Of a stretch of 64,000 nt of DNA, positions 8,252 to 18,188 are shown in pieces; position 1 is the first letter of the stretch; the number at the start of each line of letters is the position of its first letter. Made by a program: the position numbers and the translations under genes. The notes under the pieces are model-generated. The model was not told the DNA's origin. It worked only from the letters and a program-made list of their open reading frames with translations, and did not search any database. Source of the stretch: Rosistilla ulvae (GTDB taxonomy: Bacteria; Planctomycetota; Planctomycetia; Pirellulales; Pirellulaceae); NCBI RefSeq assembly GCF_007741475.1, contig NZ_CP036261.1, positions 4,403,798 through 4,467,797 of the forward strand, written 5' to 3'.

Positions 8252-8823
8252 CCAATTCCTCTCTATCCTGTCTGTTCAACTGCCACGATCGCCAAACCCA
8301 GGTTGACGGCTTTGGGCAGCGACAGCCACCTTGAATCGCAGGGGCAACGATGCCACTCGCCCCACCTCTCGTGATGTATAACATTATCAAAATCGGGGCG
8401 TCGATGAGATCAGGGGGGGGCGATATCAGGGAACAACCGCAGACCCTGTCATTGCATCCGAAGGTGATTGTCAAAAAGCAAGTCGGACTGTGATCGCTGC
8501 GGGATCATCGCGCGCATCGGGCTCGCGTACCGGTAGCAAAAGGGGACAGGCATCAACGCAAAATGAGTCCGTCCCGAATCGTGGCTGCTGTCTGAGGTTC
8601 TTTGGCATTGTTCGCTGTTGGAAGGATTCTGAATTGCCCCCGGAGTGTCCGCCAGTCGTGGTCTATCGCAGAGGTGATTTTCACCCCCTCCCGTTGTCGA
8701 CTGTTCCATCAGTGCGTCACGTCGCTTCAGAAAACAGAGTGCGATAAACTGATCGCGATTGGAGCGTGTTCGCATTGCTCCCCCAACGCGATCCATCCTC
8801 TCTTGCTCTCGGAGCCCCTGACA
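8252..8823. other. Intergenic region without a recognised gene
   Basis: This 572-bp spacer separates the divergent LamG-sialidase and thiD genes and should hold both promoters. I looked for a TPP riboswitch ahead of thiD and did not find the paired CTGAGA and ACCTGAT-type core. A G-run occurs at 8411-8418. No open frame here has a recognisable domain. Confidence 0.5.
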
Positions 8824-9588
8824 TTGCATGTTGCTTTAACTATCGCCGGTTCGGACCCCTCCGGTGGTGCGGGGCTGCAAGCGGATCTGAAGACATTTCA
8901 CGCCCATCGGGTTTATGGCACCAGTGTCGTTACATTGTTGACGGTGCAAAACACACAAACCGTCGACGCCATCGAACAAATGAATCCCGAGTTTGTGCTG
9001 GCTCAATTGGATGCTGTGCTCAACGATATTCCGCCGACAGCAGCCAAAACGGGGGCATTGGGTAGCGCCGCGATGATCGATGCGGTCGCCGCGCGGGCTT
9101 CTTCATTCAGCTTTCCCTTGGTGGTCGATCCGGTCATGATCAGCAAGCATCGCGTGCCGTTGCTGGACGATGCTTCGATCGATGTGCTGCGTCGCGAATT
9201 GCTGCCGCATGCGTTCTTGGTCACCCCGAATCGGATGGAAGCAGCCCGTTTAGCAAACATCGACGTGGATGATTTGGAGTCGATGCAGACGGCTGCGCAG
9301 ATGATTCATCAATTGGGAGCAACAAATGTGCTCGTCAAAGGAGGTCAAGTCGGTTCGGAGTCGGTCGATTGGTTGTTCACCGAAAATGAGTTTCATCGCA
9401 TCGGCGGAGAGCGAATCGATACACGTAATACTCACGGCACCGGATGCGTTCTTTCCGCAGCGATCACCGCAAGCCTTGCACAGAATATGCCGCTGGTTGA
9501 AGCTGTTGAGCAAGCGAAGCTGTACGTTGTCAATGCGATTCGCACGGCGCCCAATCTAGGCAAAGGCTATGGGCCGGTGAATCTATGA
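8824..9588 (+). CDS. thiD: Hydroxymethylpyrimidine/phosphomethylpyrimidine kinase
   Basis: Thiamin biosynthesis kinase that phosphorylates HMP and HMP-P for joining with the thiazole moiety. The ribokinase-like fold is clear: TIAGSDPSGGAGLQADLKTF at the N-terminus, VVDPVMISKHRVPLLDD in the middle, LVKGGQ, and the C-terminal anion-hole motif NTHGTGCVLSAAI. No ATG fits the family's N-terminus. I chose TTG 8824 because GGAG lies 9 bp upstream and the protein then has 254 aa, near the usual length; TTG 8803 is the alternative. No other thi gene is adjacent, so it may be expressed alone. Confidence 0.93.
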   Translation: MHVALTIAGSDPSGGAGLQADLKTFHAHRVYGTSVVTLLTVQNTQTVDAIEQMNPEFVLAQLDAVLNDIPPTAAKTGALGSAAMIDAVAARASSFSFPLVVDPVMISKHRVPLLDDASIDVLRRELLPHAFLVTPNRMEAARLANIDVDDLESMQTAAQMIHQLGATNVLVKGGQVGSESVDWLFTENEFHRIGGERIDTRNTHGTGCVLSAAITASLAQNMPLVEAVEQAKLYVVNAIRTAPNLGKGYGPVNL

Positions 9589-9770
9589 CATCGAATCGCC
9601 ATCGACCATTCCTTGCTTGCGATCCCATGGCCGCCGCTCATGAATCGATCGACGCTCTACAGAAACCTATCCCTCACGGTCCATGCGGCGGTTACTATAT
9701 CTGTGCCGATCTCCTAGCTGAAATGGACAGCTTGCCATCAACCGCTCCATCGCCGCGTTGCGTCGCTTGA
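9585..9770 (+). CDS. Possible small protein overlapping the thiD stop
   Basis: A 61-codon frame starts at an ATG overlapping the thiD stop (ATGA), the only positive evidence for translation. The product contains PIPHGPCGGYYICADLLAEM and has no recognised domain or signal peptide. The sulfatase gene begins 35 bp after it. Treat it as doubtful. Confidence 0.25.
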   Translation: MTSNRHRPFLACDPMAAAHESIDALQKPIPHGPCGGYYICADLLAEMDSLPSTAPSPRCVA

Positions 9771-9805
9771 GCCTTCACCTTCTAAGTCAAAATGTTTTGT
9801 TCGAA

Positions 9806-11281
9806 ATGAAACCAGCCATGATCTTTCCAAAGCACAGCCTGCTTGTCTTGCCGTTTCTGTTGTTCCCGGTTCCATGGCTGCGGGCCGATGAAACCCAAAC
9901 TGACAGCACCAGCGAATCGCAGCCGAACATTATTCTTGTCATGGCCGATGACCAGGGATGGGGAGACGTCGGCTACAACGGACATCCGTTTGTGCAGACC
10001 CCGGAACTGGACGCGATGGCCGGCGCGGGGTTCGTGTTCGATCGCTTCTACGCCGCAGCACCTGTCTGTTCGCCGACGCGTGCCAGCGTGATGACCGGAC
10101 GTTCGCCGATTCGCACCAAGGTCACCAACCACGGTCGCTACATGCGTCCTCACGAACAAACGATCGCCGAATCACTGAAGGATGCAGGTTACGTCACGGG
10201 AATTTTTGGCAAAGTTCATCTGGGCTCCGGGCAACCCGATTCGCCGTGCAACCCAAGCGGGATGGGATTCGATGAATGGGTTGTCGGGCTCAACTACTTC
10301 GACAACGATCCGTATCTAAGTCGCAATGGCAAGATCGAACACCGGCAGGGGAAGGGATCGGTCCTCGCGATGGACGATGCCCTCGAATTCCTGCAGCAAC
10401 ATCAACAGGGCGACCAGCCGATGTTTGCCGTCGTTTGGTTCCCCTCCCCTCACGATCCGCATCAGGAAGTCCCCGAAGGTCCTTCGCTTTATGACGGCGA
10501 AAAACTGGCGGGCTATTATCGCGAGATCACCCTGCTGGATCAGCAGCTGGGGAGATTGCGTCGGGAGCTGAAACGCATGGAGATCGCCGACGACACCATC
10601 CTCTGGTATTGCAGCGACAACGGCGGCCTGAACGCAGCGACCTCGGGCGGTCGCCAGCGCAAGGGGAGCATTTACGAAGGGGGTCTGCGAATCCCGTCGA
10701 TCATCGAATGGCCCGCTCGCAAACTCAGCGGACGAACCGAGGTGCCAGCCTGGACCTGCGACATCTATCCAACCCTGCTAGCGATGGCTGAGATTCAGTC
10801 GACGCCTCCACACCCACTCGATGGCATCGACATCAGCGACATCATCGCGGGGCAGACGGACAAACGGAGCAAGCCGCTGGGGTTCTGGCACAAGTTCCAG
10901 CAAGGGCAATCCACCTACAGCGACCGGATCCAGAAAGCGATCATGGAAAAGCAGCAAGCTGGAGCTCCCCTGCCGCACGATGAACCACGGATCCGAAAAG
11001 ACGTCGACGAATTCCCGCAGTTCTCCGAAGACGTCGCGACGGGACATGCGGCATGGACCGACTGGCCATGGAAACTCCATCGCATCAACGGCAAAACCTA
11101 CGAGCTCTACAATTTGGCGGATGATCCAATGGAAACAACCGATCGTTCCGACACCCCCGATCAACAAGCTCGATTGAAGCGGATGCAGAAGGAACTGAAC
11201 TCCTGGATGCGTTCGGTGGTCCGAAGTCTCAATGGAGACGATTACGCCGGCTTGCACGCAACGGAGAAGACCAAGCGGTGA
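9806..11281 (+). CDS. Secreted sulfatase (arylsulfatase family)
   Basis: 491-aa exported sulfatase. A hydrophobic signal peptide (SLLVLPFLLFPVPWLRA) is followed by MADDQGWGD (about residues 46-54), which holds the calcium-binding Asp pair. CSPTRASVMTGR follows, with Cys88 the residue that maturing enzymes convert to formylglycine. DNGGLNAATSGG carries the second metal ligand region. The family hydrolyses sulfate esters, in planctomycetes mostly on algal polysaccharides. The start was placed at ATG 9806, before the signal peptide; ATG 9818 is also possible. The formylglycine-generating enzyme is not in this window. No glycan-specific neighbour identifies the substrate. Confidence 0.93.
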   Translation: MKPAMIFPKHSLLVLPFLLFPVPWLRADETQTDSTSESQPNIILVMADDQGWGDVGYNGHPFVQTPELDAMAGAGFVFDRFYAAAPVCSPTRASVMTGRSPIRTKVTNHGRYMRPHEQTIAESLKDAGYVTGIFGKVHLGSGQPDSPCNPSGMGFDEWVVGLNYFDNDPYLSRNGKIEHRQGKGSVLAMDDALEFLQQHQQGDQPMFAVVWFPSPHDPHQEVPEGPSLYDGEKLAGYYREITLLDQQLGRLRRELKRMEIADDTILWYCSDNGGLNAATSGGRQRKGSIYEGGLRIPSIIEWPARKLSGRTEVPAWTCDIYPTLLAMAEIQSTPPHPLDGIDISDIIAGQTDKRSKPLGFWHKFQQGQSTYSDRIQKAIMEKQQAGAPLPHDEPRIRKDVDEFPQFSEDVATGHAAWTDWPWKLHRINGKTYELYNLADDPMETTDRSDTPDQQARLKRMQKELNSWMRSVVRSLNGDDYAGLHATEKTKR

Positions 11282-11313
11282 ATCCCATCGGGTGATGGTC
11301 GATCGCAATATTC

Positions 11314-12288
11314 CTAGCGAAGCAATCGACGAGCCGTTGCCTCACAACAGGACAAATAGCCGGCACCAAACAGATTCAGGTGGTTCAGTTGATGATACAG
11401 TGTGTAGACCTCGGCCCGCTCGCGCCAGCCTGTTCGAAGCGGCCAGCATTTGTTGTACGCTTCATAGAATGCGTTGGGACAATTGCCCATCCACAGCAGC
11501 ATACCCAACTCCGCTTCGCGATGTCCGTAGTAGACAGCTGGATCCAAGATCACCGGCTGGCCGTCTGAATCGCAAAGATAATTGCCGCTCCAAAGGTCAC
11601 CATGCAGGAGCACGGGCGGTTCGGTCGCCGGTGCCAACATCGCTGGCAAGCGTTTGATGACGCTCTGGACCAACGGAAACAAGTCACGGCTTCCGATCGA
11701 TTGCTGCCGAGCCCAATCGATTTGGAACCCCAATCGATGTTTGGCGAAGAAGGTCGGCCAGTCGTCGCACCAGCGGTTGGGCTGCCGTGCGGAGCCTAAA
11801 TAGTTGTCGCAGCGGTATCCGAACCGATGGTCCGGTTCGCGTTGGGATAAGCGATGCAGGCTGGCCAGATGCTGTCCAAAACGCTTGAAGAAATCGGGAG
11901 AGGGTGAGCCGCGCCCGATTGCCTCGGAAACCAAGATCGCTCGATTGCCAACCTTTTCGACCGCCAGCGGCTCGGGAACACGAATCGCGCCGATCGCGCG
12001 GAGTTCATCGAGTCCTTGGAATTCGAGTTCGAACGCTGTTTGGAAATGGGCGGCATTGATCTTGGCGACGACTTGGCCATCGGGCAGCAGATCGACAAGC
12101 CAAGCTTCGCTGATGCTTCCTCCCGACAAGGATCGGCAGCCGCGGATCGCGACGGCTTCGCCGCGACGTTCTGACATCAGCCGACAGACCGCTGCTTCAA
12201 TGGATGGGTCCAGCTTTCCATTCCTTCGTTGGGACAGATGGGAAATGAGGTAGGCCTCCAATATACCAAAGCCGCGATCGCAAACCAT
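11314..12288 (-). CDS. Fructosamine/ketosamine-3-kinase family protein
   Basis: Protein-kinase-like small-molecule kinase. Signatures: LSGGSISEAWLV (glycine-rich start of the N-lobe), VVAKINA with the ATP-binding Lys, LLHGDLWSGNYL (catalytic HGDLxxGN) and VILDPAVYYGHREAELGM (metal-binding DPA and the family-specific YYGHREAE). Family members phosphorylate ketoamines on glycated proteins or free adducts, which then fall apart, so the role is repair of glycation. The reading frame extends upstream to 12348; the family N-terminus aligns near IEAAVCRLM, so even ATG 12288 leaves a leader of about 35 residues and a nearer non-ATG start is possible. It converges with the sulfatase gene, leaving 32 bp between stops. 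Confidence 0.88.
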   Translation of the reverse strand: MVCDRGFGILEAYLISHLSQRRNGKLDPSIEAAVCRLMSERRGEAVAIRGCRSLSGGSISEAWLVDLLPDGQVVAKINAAHFQTAFELEFQGLDELRAIGAIRVPEPLAVEKVGNRAILVSEAIGRGSPSPDFFKRFGQHLASLHRLSQREPDHRFGYRCDNYLGSARQPNRWCDDWPTFFAKHRLGFQIDWARQQSIGSRDLFPLVQSVIKRLPAMLAPATEPPVLLHGDLWSGNYLCDSDGQPVILDPAVYYGHREAELGMLLWMGNCPNAFYEAYNKCWPLRTGWRERAEVYTLYHQLNHLNLFGAGYLSCCEATARRLLR

Positions 12289-12348
12289 TTCACCAACTGC
12301 AACGCGCTTGGGGCGAGCTCGTATTGGTGCCCAGCGTTTTGAAAGCAA

Positions 12349-13021
12349 CGCGGCCCGATGGGCTCGCGGTCAAACGAAAAATACAATGTGACCTGCTTAG
12401 ATGTGTCGCCGTAGCGCCAACCGGACGGTCGTTCGAGAAACTTTCGGTCGACAGTGCGTTTCTACGCTGCCCTCTTTAGAATCATCCACTGCCGTCTCGG
12501 AAGATGAAGACGCGCAACCTTGCCTCCGTTAGGTTCGCATCTCGATCTGTGCAAATGCGTTGTGCTGCTGGAGCGACTCAAAGTTCTCCGATCCGCAACG
12601 GAACCAAGCAATTCTCGCATCCGATTTTGGACTCATCGCGAGATCGCGCACCGAGTTCTCGACGAACTTTGGATTGTCATAGGACTGTACGTCAGCGGTG
12701 ACTTGTGTTGTTTTCAGGTGATTTCTGCTCAGCAGACAGGGGCGTCGATGGTGAGCATCGGGCTTCCCGGTGTAGACTGTCCCCCGTGCTGTCCCGAAAA
12801 CGTCGTGGTCGAGACGAGAGCCGCCACGAACAACGCGACGGGAATGGATTGATAGGGGCTCGTCACCTCCGCCACAACGACCGCACCAGCCCTTTGCTTG
12901 AGGCAATCGCGCCTTGGGCATAAAGCATGTTTGCGCACCCTCCCCACACAAAATCGACGCTCAGCAGCCGTGCGATGTTCGTTCCAAAATGCTGACATCA
13001 CGATCGGCAAAACCAGGAGTC
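12349..13021. other. Intergenic region without a recognised gene
   Basis: This 670-bp spacer separates the divergent kinase-like and EEP-hydrolase genes. Several short open frames exist on both strands but none has a domain, signal peptide or good ribosome-binding site. Near 12856 there is a loose match to the dispersed GTGACCTCGTCCAC repeat, and CCCTTTGCTTGAG at 12891-12903 also occurs near 892-904, so part of it may be decayed repeat DNA. Confidence 0.45.
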
Positions 13022-13831
13022 ATGAAAACGATGAAACCGTTAATCAAATATCTCGTGTTGGCAGCGATGACGCTGGCGCCTCTGTCCGCAAGTTACTCCG
13101 CCGAACCGTTGCGTCTGCGAGTGCTCAGTTACAACATCCATCATGGTGCAGGAGTTGACAGCAAGCTCGACCTGCAGCGAATCGCCGACGTGATCCTGTC
13201 GGTCGAACCGGATATGGTAGCGCTACAAGAAGTCGATAAGAACGTGAAGCGATCGGGCGATGTGGATCAGCCTGCGGAACTGGCTCGGCTGACCAAAATG
13301 AATGTCGTCTTCGGTGCCAACATCGACCTGCAGGGAGGCCACTACGGCAACGCGATCCTCTCGCGATTCCCGATCATCCGACACGAGAATCATCGGTTAC
13401 CAAACATCGACGACGGCGAGCAGCGTGGAATGATCGAGGCGGAGATCGCGCTGCCGAAATCGAATCAGCCGCTGCTGCTGCTGGCCACTCACTTGGATCA
13501 TCGCCCAGACCAACGCGAACGCCTCGCTTCGGCGAAGTTCATCAATGAACGGCTCGCCGGCCACCCCCAACTTCCTGCTTTATTGGCGGGTGACATGAAT
13601 GCCCGTCCCGACAGCGAAACCCTGCGACAGTTTAAGACGAAGTGGACGTCCGCCAATGAAAAGCCCATGGCAACGTACCCGGTGAATCCGCCGACGATTC
13701 AGATCGACTTCATTCTGCACAGTCCCGCCAAACGCTGGAAGATCATCGAGTGCAAAGTCCTCGACGAGGCGGTCGCATCGGACCACCGAGCCATCTTTGC
13801 CGTATTGGAACTTCAGACGGACCTGGAATAG
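13022..13831 (+). CDS. Secreted endonuclease/exonuclease/phosphatase-family hydrolase
   Basis: 269-aa exported protein of the DNase I-like EEP superfamily. A signal peptide (YLVLAAMTLAPLSASYSAE) follows the start at ATG 13022, chosen because AGGAG lies 3 bp upstream and the longer frame lacks a signal. Ordered motifs are SYNIHHG, ALQEVDKN (metal-binding Glu), LSRFPI, THLDHR (catalytic His), AGDMNARPDS (Asp-Asn), IDFI and SDHRAIFA (final Asp-His). All catalytic residues are present. The superfamily cleaves phosphodiesters or phosphate esters; secreted bacterial members include nucleases, sphingomyelinases and phosphatases, and the sequence does not separate them. Confidence 0.9.
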   Translation: MKTMKPLIKYLVLAAMTLAPLSASYSAEPLRLRVLSYNIHHGAGVDSKLDLQRIADVILSVEPDMVALQEVDKNVKRSGDVDQPAELARLTKMNVVFGANIDLQGGHYGNAILSRFPIIRHENHRLPNIDDGEQRGMIEAEIALPKSNQPLLLLATHLDHRPDQRERLASAKFINERLAGHPQLPALLAGDMNARPDSETLRQFKTKWTSANEKPMATYPVNPPTIQIDFILHSPAKRWKIIECKVLDEAVASDHRAIFAVLELQTDLE

Positions 13832-13932
13832 GTTTGCAGCCATTGAAAATCAGCTTCCTAATGATCCTCGCGATGTTATTTCTCGGCGTCAAGATTCGCG
13901 ATGCGGAGGCCGATTTGCAAGTCAATCTGCTC

Positions 13933-13992
13933 ACATCATCCTGCCACAATTCGCCTGATCTATCGATTGGCAGAATGATAAATGGCAGAATG
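13933..13992. repeat. GGCAGAATGAT element, short third copy
   Basis: Contains CATCATCCTGCCACAA on the left and TTGGCAGAATGAT-AAA-TGGCAGAATG on the right, the same end motifs as the two copies near 5.9 and 6.2 kb but with almost no interior. It lies between the convergent EEP hydrolase and DUF1559 genes. Confidence 0.6.
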
Positions 13993-14019
13993 TTGCAAGA
14001 TATGGCGCGGGCCTCGTCC

Positions 14020-14036
14020 ACGATACGGGGTATCGT
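14020..14036. terminator. Hairpin between convergent genes
   Basis: ACGATAC-GGG-GTATCGT forms a perfect 7-bp stem with a 3-base loop between the EEP hydrolase (ending 13831) and the DUF1559 gene (ending 14068). It lacks a T-run, so its role as a bidirectional terminator is inferred from position. Confidence 0.5.
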
Positions 14037-14067
14037 AGGCTGGTACCGACGGCGTGGCTGTTGACGC

Positions 14068-15168
14068 TTAATATTCGCCCAAGACTTGGCCGTCGTTGCG
14101 GAGCATCAGGTTCAGGAAAACGCCGACGTCGACGGTTTCGCTGAGCGATCGCGCCGAGCCATCGCACAATCCGACGTTCACGATCCCAGGGTGGAAGCTG
14201 TAGGGCTGGCTCTTGTTTGTGTGATTCATGACGCTGTATTTTCCGCACGTGTCGATCGTCGCTTCCCAGGCGGCGCTGGCGGAGCAGTCGGTGGCGGTGT
14301 CGGGAACCGAAGGGTCGCCCGACGACGAGACGCCACGGTTGGTATTCGACGTATCGGCCGTCAAATTGTCCGCAGCATAAGCACGCATCTTCACGCCATC
14401 TCCACTGCCTGCCCAAGCCAGACTGGCACCGCCGGTGGGAGCGGCGACAGTCCCGCGAACAAACAACTCGGGCGAACCGACACATTCGTAGTACATCATC
14501 GTGTTGCTCAACCCGTCGGTGATGTCGCGAGCTTTGCCCCCTTTGTTCAGAGGATTGCGATTGCGCGATCCCGATGCGGGAGTCATCGCGGTGCTGAACT
14601 GCATCTGAGGCTCGCCGCTCTGGTAATAAAGCGGATGTCCGACCGGACGCAGTGCGGGGACGCGCGGGGTCGTGTAATCGGAAACGCCTAGGGCGACGCC
14701 GCTGTCTTCAACAGCTCGCGTTCCGGTCGCACTTGGGCACTGGAAGACGGACAAACTGGTGCCCGCCGCGATGTCCAAATCCGCTTTGTTGCTCCAAGCT
14801 GTGCCGATCTGGCCGTTGTATCCCCAGCGATATTCGCTGGAGGCCGGATCGTTGTAGTTAGGATGCTTGGCATCGTTGAAGACGTTTGCCAACGCTTCCT
14901 GTTCAACGAAGCTGAGGATCCGCCACAGCGATCCGGTTCGCGAATAAGGGTAGTGCCCAAAGGTGTGCTCGTGCATCGACATCCCCAAGGCAATCTGCTT
15001 GACGTTGTTCTTGCACTGCATGCGGCGGGCCGCTTCGCGGGCGGATTGGACGGCGGGAAGCAACAGACCGACCAAAACACCGATGATGGCGATCACCACC
15101 AACAGTTCGACGAGAGTGAAACCGAGAGTTTTGGAGGGACTAGTTTGGCGAGGGGGCAGGGTAGGCAT
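14068..15168 (-). CDS. DUF1559 prepilin-like protein
   Basis: 366-aa member of the DUF1559 family, very abundant in planctomycetes. The N-terminus is a type IV pilin/pseudopilin methylation signal, [20 protein letters not shown] (residues 16-35), so a prepilin peptidase should cut before Phe17 and the helix anchors the protein in the membrane or an assembled filament. The C-terminus has the family hallmarks [20 protein letters not shown] and SNTMMYY. The family's function is not established; many copies per genome suggest surface or secretion structures. This copy has no adjacent small lipoprotein, unlike the other two here. Converging with the EEP gene, it is probably monocistronic. Confidence 0.93.
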   Translation of the reverse strand: MPTLPPRQTSPSKTLGFTLVELLVVIAIIGVLVGLLLPAVQSAREAARRMQCKNNVKQIALGMSMHEHTFGHYPYSRTGSLWRILSFVEQEALANVFNDAKHPNYNDPASSEYRWGYNGQIGTAWSNKADLDIAAGTSLSVFQCPSATGTRAVEDSGVALGVSDYTTPRVPALRPVGHPLYYQSGEPQMQFSTAMTPASGSRNRNPLNKGGKARDITDGLSNTMMYYECVGSPELFVRGTVAAPTGGASLAWAGSGDGVKMRAYAADNLTADTSNTNRGVSSSGDPSVPDTATDCSASAAWEATIDTCGKYSVMNHTNKSQPYSFHPGIVNVGLCDGSARSLSETVDVGVFLNLMLRNDGQVLGEY

Positions 15169-15632
15169 GGCCAGTCAAATTCAAATTTGGGTGGAACGGA
15201 TCATGCGCACTAATAGGCGCAACGAAAGGTATCCCACGTAACTGGCTGGCTAATTGAATTGGCTGGCTGACATGAGCGGTGACATTGAGACGCAATATCA
15301 ACAGCAGATGATAGGCAGCAATTTTGGGGGCGTCAAGCCGGTGCCTTGCATCGTCGAGCACGGGAACGGGGCGGAATCAACTTTTCAGCTGCACTGGTCA
15401 GTTGCTGGTTTGCAGCCGATTCGCTTTCTACGACTGATATGTAGACCGATCCCCGGCAGCCTGAACTTTATTTACAGGCGCAAGACGAGATGAAGTTCCT
15501 TGGCGGGTTCTGGATCTCGAGATTCAGATCGATGCAGGGAGCTGTCGCGCAGCGAAAATCATCGTTTGCGTCGATAGACTACAATGGCTGCTCGGCAATC
15601 TCCTTCGCTCCTGCACTCCACGCTAGCTACCC
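15169..15632. other. Intergenic region between divergent genes
   Basis: 464 bp between the leftward DUF1559 gene and the rightward DUF1080 gene. It should hold both promoters. Short frames at 15254-15493 and 15584-15793 have no recognisable domain. I see no strong repeat or hairpin. Confidence 0.45.
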
Positions 15633-16433
15633 ATGAACAACTTGCATCCGCTGCGATTGATTCCATTGGCATTAACCGTCTTCCTTGCCGTCGAATCGGC
15701 GACCGCGAAGGAACCGGGAGAAACGCTCGAGTTCCAACCCGACCAGACTCACTTGCCAGTCGAACCTCCCGCCGACGCGATCGTGTTGTTTGATGGTGGG
15801 GCCGATGTCGGGTTCCTCAATAAGCATGGTGAACCGATCGATTGGCCCGTGGTGGATGGAACCCTCGAAAGTTCGGGTGGCCAGAAAGCAAACCATATCG
15901 TTTCGAAGTGGCATTTTCGCGACGCGGATATCCACGCCGAGTTCATGCTTCCGGAAGATGGGCCGGGAAACAGTGGGTTGTATATACACGGGAACTACGA
16001 AATGCAGATCATCCACTCAGCAGAGAAGAAGCGACTGGGTGATTCGGACATGGGAGCGATCTATGGGTTTAGCAAACCGTTGGTCCCCGCCGAGCGAGGC
16101 CGTGGTGTATGGCAGGTCTACGATATCCGTTACCGTGCTCCGCGCCGCGATTCCGATGGCAAAGTTACAGCCAACGGAACCATCACCGCCTGGCTGAACG
16201 GACAATTGGTTCAAGACGCTGCCGAATTCGGTGAACCGCGAAGCGTTTATCATCCCTACCGCTCGGGCACGACCGACTACTTGAAGGCGATTTGGAAGAA
16301 ACAAATAGCAACGACCACCGGACCGCTGTTCCTGCAAGATCACGGCGACGCGGTTCGCTTCCGCAACGTTTGGATTCGACCGCTGGATCAACACGCCTAC
16401 CGATACGACCTGGTGCCAACGGATTCCAACTGA
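15633..16433 (+). CDS. Secreted DUF1080 (3-keto-disaccharide hydrolase fold) protein
   Basis: 266-aa exported protein. The N-terminus LIPLALTVFLAVESATA is a signal peptide. The body is a concanavalin-like jelly roll of the DUF1080 family: AIVLFDGGADVGF, VSKWHFRDADIHAEFMLP and GNSGLYIHGNYEMQIIHS are typical. DUF1080 proteins are numerous in planctomycetes; some cleave 3-keto-glycosides or bind carbohydrates, and most are uncharacterised. The start ATG 15633 lies directly before the signal peptide. It is followed 288 bp later by a membrane-protein/SDR pair that may or may not be linked. Substrate unknown. Confidence 0.88.
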   Translation: MNNLHPLRLIPLALTVFLAVESATAKEPGETLEFQPDQTHLPVEPPADAIVLFDGGADVGFLNKHGEPIDWPVVDGTLESSGGQKANHIVSKWHFRDADIHAEFMLPEDGPGNSGLYIHGNYEMQIIHSAEKKRLGDSDMGAIYGFSKPLVPAERGRGVWQVYDIRYRAPRRDSDGKVTANGTITAWLNGQLVQDAAEFGEPRSVYHPYRSGTTDYLKAIWKKQIATTTGPLFLQDHGDAVRFRNVWIRPLDQHAYRYDLVPTDSN

Positions 16434-16721
16434 GGTCGTCAAAGTCCAATCGTGCCGCACTCGAGTTCTGAAGCGTTGACGTCGAGCCATTAGGCGAATT
16501 CAGCCGCCTTGTCCGCAGCACTGATCGCCTGAAGGTTTCACTCCAACGACTACGCCCAATGGAACCTGCTGCTCGCCGGTTTGTGGTGTTCGGCGGTGGT
16601 CCACGAGAGGTATATCCGGCGTCATTGACGTCGGCCTACCATGAAGCATAGCGGAATCGAACACTGGCATCGTTCCATTCGCGCTAGCCTCTCATCCATC
16701 TTACTTATCGAGGAGAATCGC

Positions 16722-17198
16722 GTGTCTGACTCCGACCCCAAGCTGCGACCACAACTCGCCCTTTGCCTGCTACTGATCCGGCTAGGCATCACCAGCGTCT
16801 TCCTTATGTGGACGATCGACAAGTTCGTCAACCCGGAACATGCTGCCGCGGTGTTCAAGAAGTTTTACATGGTCCCTTCGCTGAGCAGTTCGCTAGCCTA
16901 CGGCATCGGAGCGATTCAATTGGCGCTGGTGATCGCGTTTGCTCTCGGTGCGTTTCGAAACATTACCTATCCGATCATCCTGATCTTGCACAGTATTTCA
17001 ACGTTCAGCTCGTTCAAGCAATACGCGGATCCTTGGACCTACCCGCACCTGCTGTTCTTCGCAGCGATCCCGATGCTGGCGGCATGCTTTACCCTGTGGC
17101 TGCTGCGTCGCTACGATGACTATTCGATCGACGCAATGCGATCGCGCGGATCAGCCGCCGCAACCACAACGACACCTGGAGATGGGACCGCAGGATGA
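16722..17198 (+). CDS. DoxX/MauE-like four-helix membrane protein
   Basis: 158-aa inner-membrane protein with about four hydrophobic segments: LALCLLLIRLGITSVFLMW, YGIGAIQLALVIAFALGA, ITYPIILILHSISTF and LLFFAAIPMLAACFTLWLL. I chose GTG 16722 because GAGGAG lies just upstream (16710-16715); the longer frame from 16641 adds a leader with no family match. The architecture recalls DoxX/MauE-type small membrane proteins, several of which act with redox enzymes. The stop overlaps the start of the SDR dehydrogenase (ATGA), so the two are coupled and may share a membrane-associated redox function. The exact role is unknown. Confidence 0.72.
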   Translation: MSDSDPKLRPQLALCLLLIRLGITSVFLMWTIDKFVNPEHAAAVFKKFYMVPSLSSSLAYGIGAIQLALVIAFALGAFRNITYPIILILHSISTFSSFKQYADPWTYPHLLFFAAIPMLAACFTLWLLRRYDDYSIDAMRSRGSAAATTTTPGDGTAG

Positions 17199-17932
17199 AC
17201 AAGCAACTGAAAACGGCGATCGTCACGGGTGGCTCCGGAGCGATCGGCGGGGCGATCTGCCAAAAATTGGCGGACGACGGTTTCCAAATCGTTGTGCATT
17301 TCGGCTCCAACGCAGAGGGAGCGACGAAGGTTGTCGAGCAGATCGTTTCCGGCGGTGGCAATGCGATCAAGGCGGCAGCGGATGTCGCCGATCCGCAGCA
17401 GGTTCGCAAGTTGTTCGAGACGGCTGAAGAGGCGTTTGGTGGTGTCGACGCGGTGGTTGTCAATGCAGGAACGATCACAAAGTGCCCGATCGTCGACCTG
17501 ACGATCGAACAATTCGACGCGATGGTCTCGGTCAATTTGCGAGGATCGTTTCTTACGGCGCAGGAAGCTGCGAAGCGGATCGGGTGCAACGGACGACTGA
17601 TCTTCATTTCGTCCGGCCTGGCCGCGCGACCGATGGCTGGCACCGCGGTCTATTCCGCGACAAAGGCCGCACTGGATGCGATGACTGTTTCGCTCTCCAA
17701 AGAACTCGGCGAGCGAGACATCACTGTCAATTCAGTCCAACCCGGCGCGACGGTTCCGGGGATGTTTGAACAAAGTGGCGATGACGCAGCAGAAAAGTTC
17801 GCCGCCATGTCCCCCTTTGGCCGACTTGGACATCCCGATGACATCGCGGACGTCGTCTCCTTTGTCGCAAGTGATTCGGCGCGTTGGATGACCGGACAAA
17901 CCATCCGCGTCGACGGCGGATCGATGAATTAG
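17195..17932 (+). CDS. Short-chain dehydrogenase/reductase (FabG-like)
   Basis: 245-aa classical SDR. Cofactor motif TGGSGAIGG (residues 11-19), structural NAG (90-92), and the catalytic Ser about 140, Tyr153 and Lys157 in YSATK are all present, as is the late PGATVPGMF and the C-terminal MTGQTIRVDGGSMN typical of 3-oxoacyl-ACP reductase-like members. It should reduce a ketone or oxidise an alcohol with NAD(P). No fatty-acid gene is nearby, and SDR specificity cannot be read from sequence, so I give no symbol. It overlaps the upstream membrane-protein gene by 4 bp and is likely made with it. Confidence 0.93.
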   Translation: MNKQLKTAIVTGGSGAIGGAICQKLADDGFQIVVHFGSNAEGATKVVEQIVSGGGNAIKAAADVADPQQVRKLFETAEEAFGGVDAVVVNAGTITKCPIVDLTIEQFDAMVSVNLRGSFLTAQEAAKRIGCNGRLIFISSGLAARPMAGTAVYSATKAALDAMTVSLSKELGERDITVNSVQPGATVPGMFEQSGDDAAEKFAAMSPFGRLGHPDDIADVVSFVASDSARWMTGQTIRVDGGSMN

Positions 17933-18188
17933 CGCAACATAGTTGATGCCGACCATTCGCACTGAACATCCAAGCGTCGAAATCGGGGACGAGCAAGCTT
18001 TTTAAGCACTCTCGCCACTTTGCGGCAGCGGAACCGGGGCCACCTTCAACAGCTTCTACTTAGCACGGCTCAGTTTCGCGAGGTTTTGCAGTTCAGTTTC
18101 CGGCAACGCTCCGTCGAAGTCGACGATGTTTCAAATGACAAACGGTTCGAACATTGAGCGGATCGCACGCAGTTCTATAACGGCACAA

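Noticed and set aside
8252-8823. TPP riboswitch ahead of thiD
   Set aside because: The conserved paired core (CTGAGA with ACCTGAT-type segment) was not found.
12520-12951. Overlapping frames on both strands upstream of the EEP hydrolase
   Set aside because: No domain, signal peptide or conserved composition, and the region includes loose matches to dispersed repeats.
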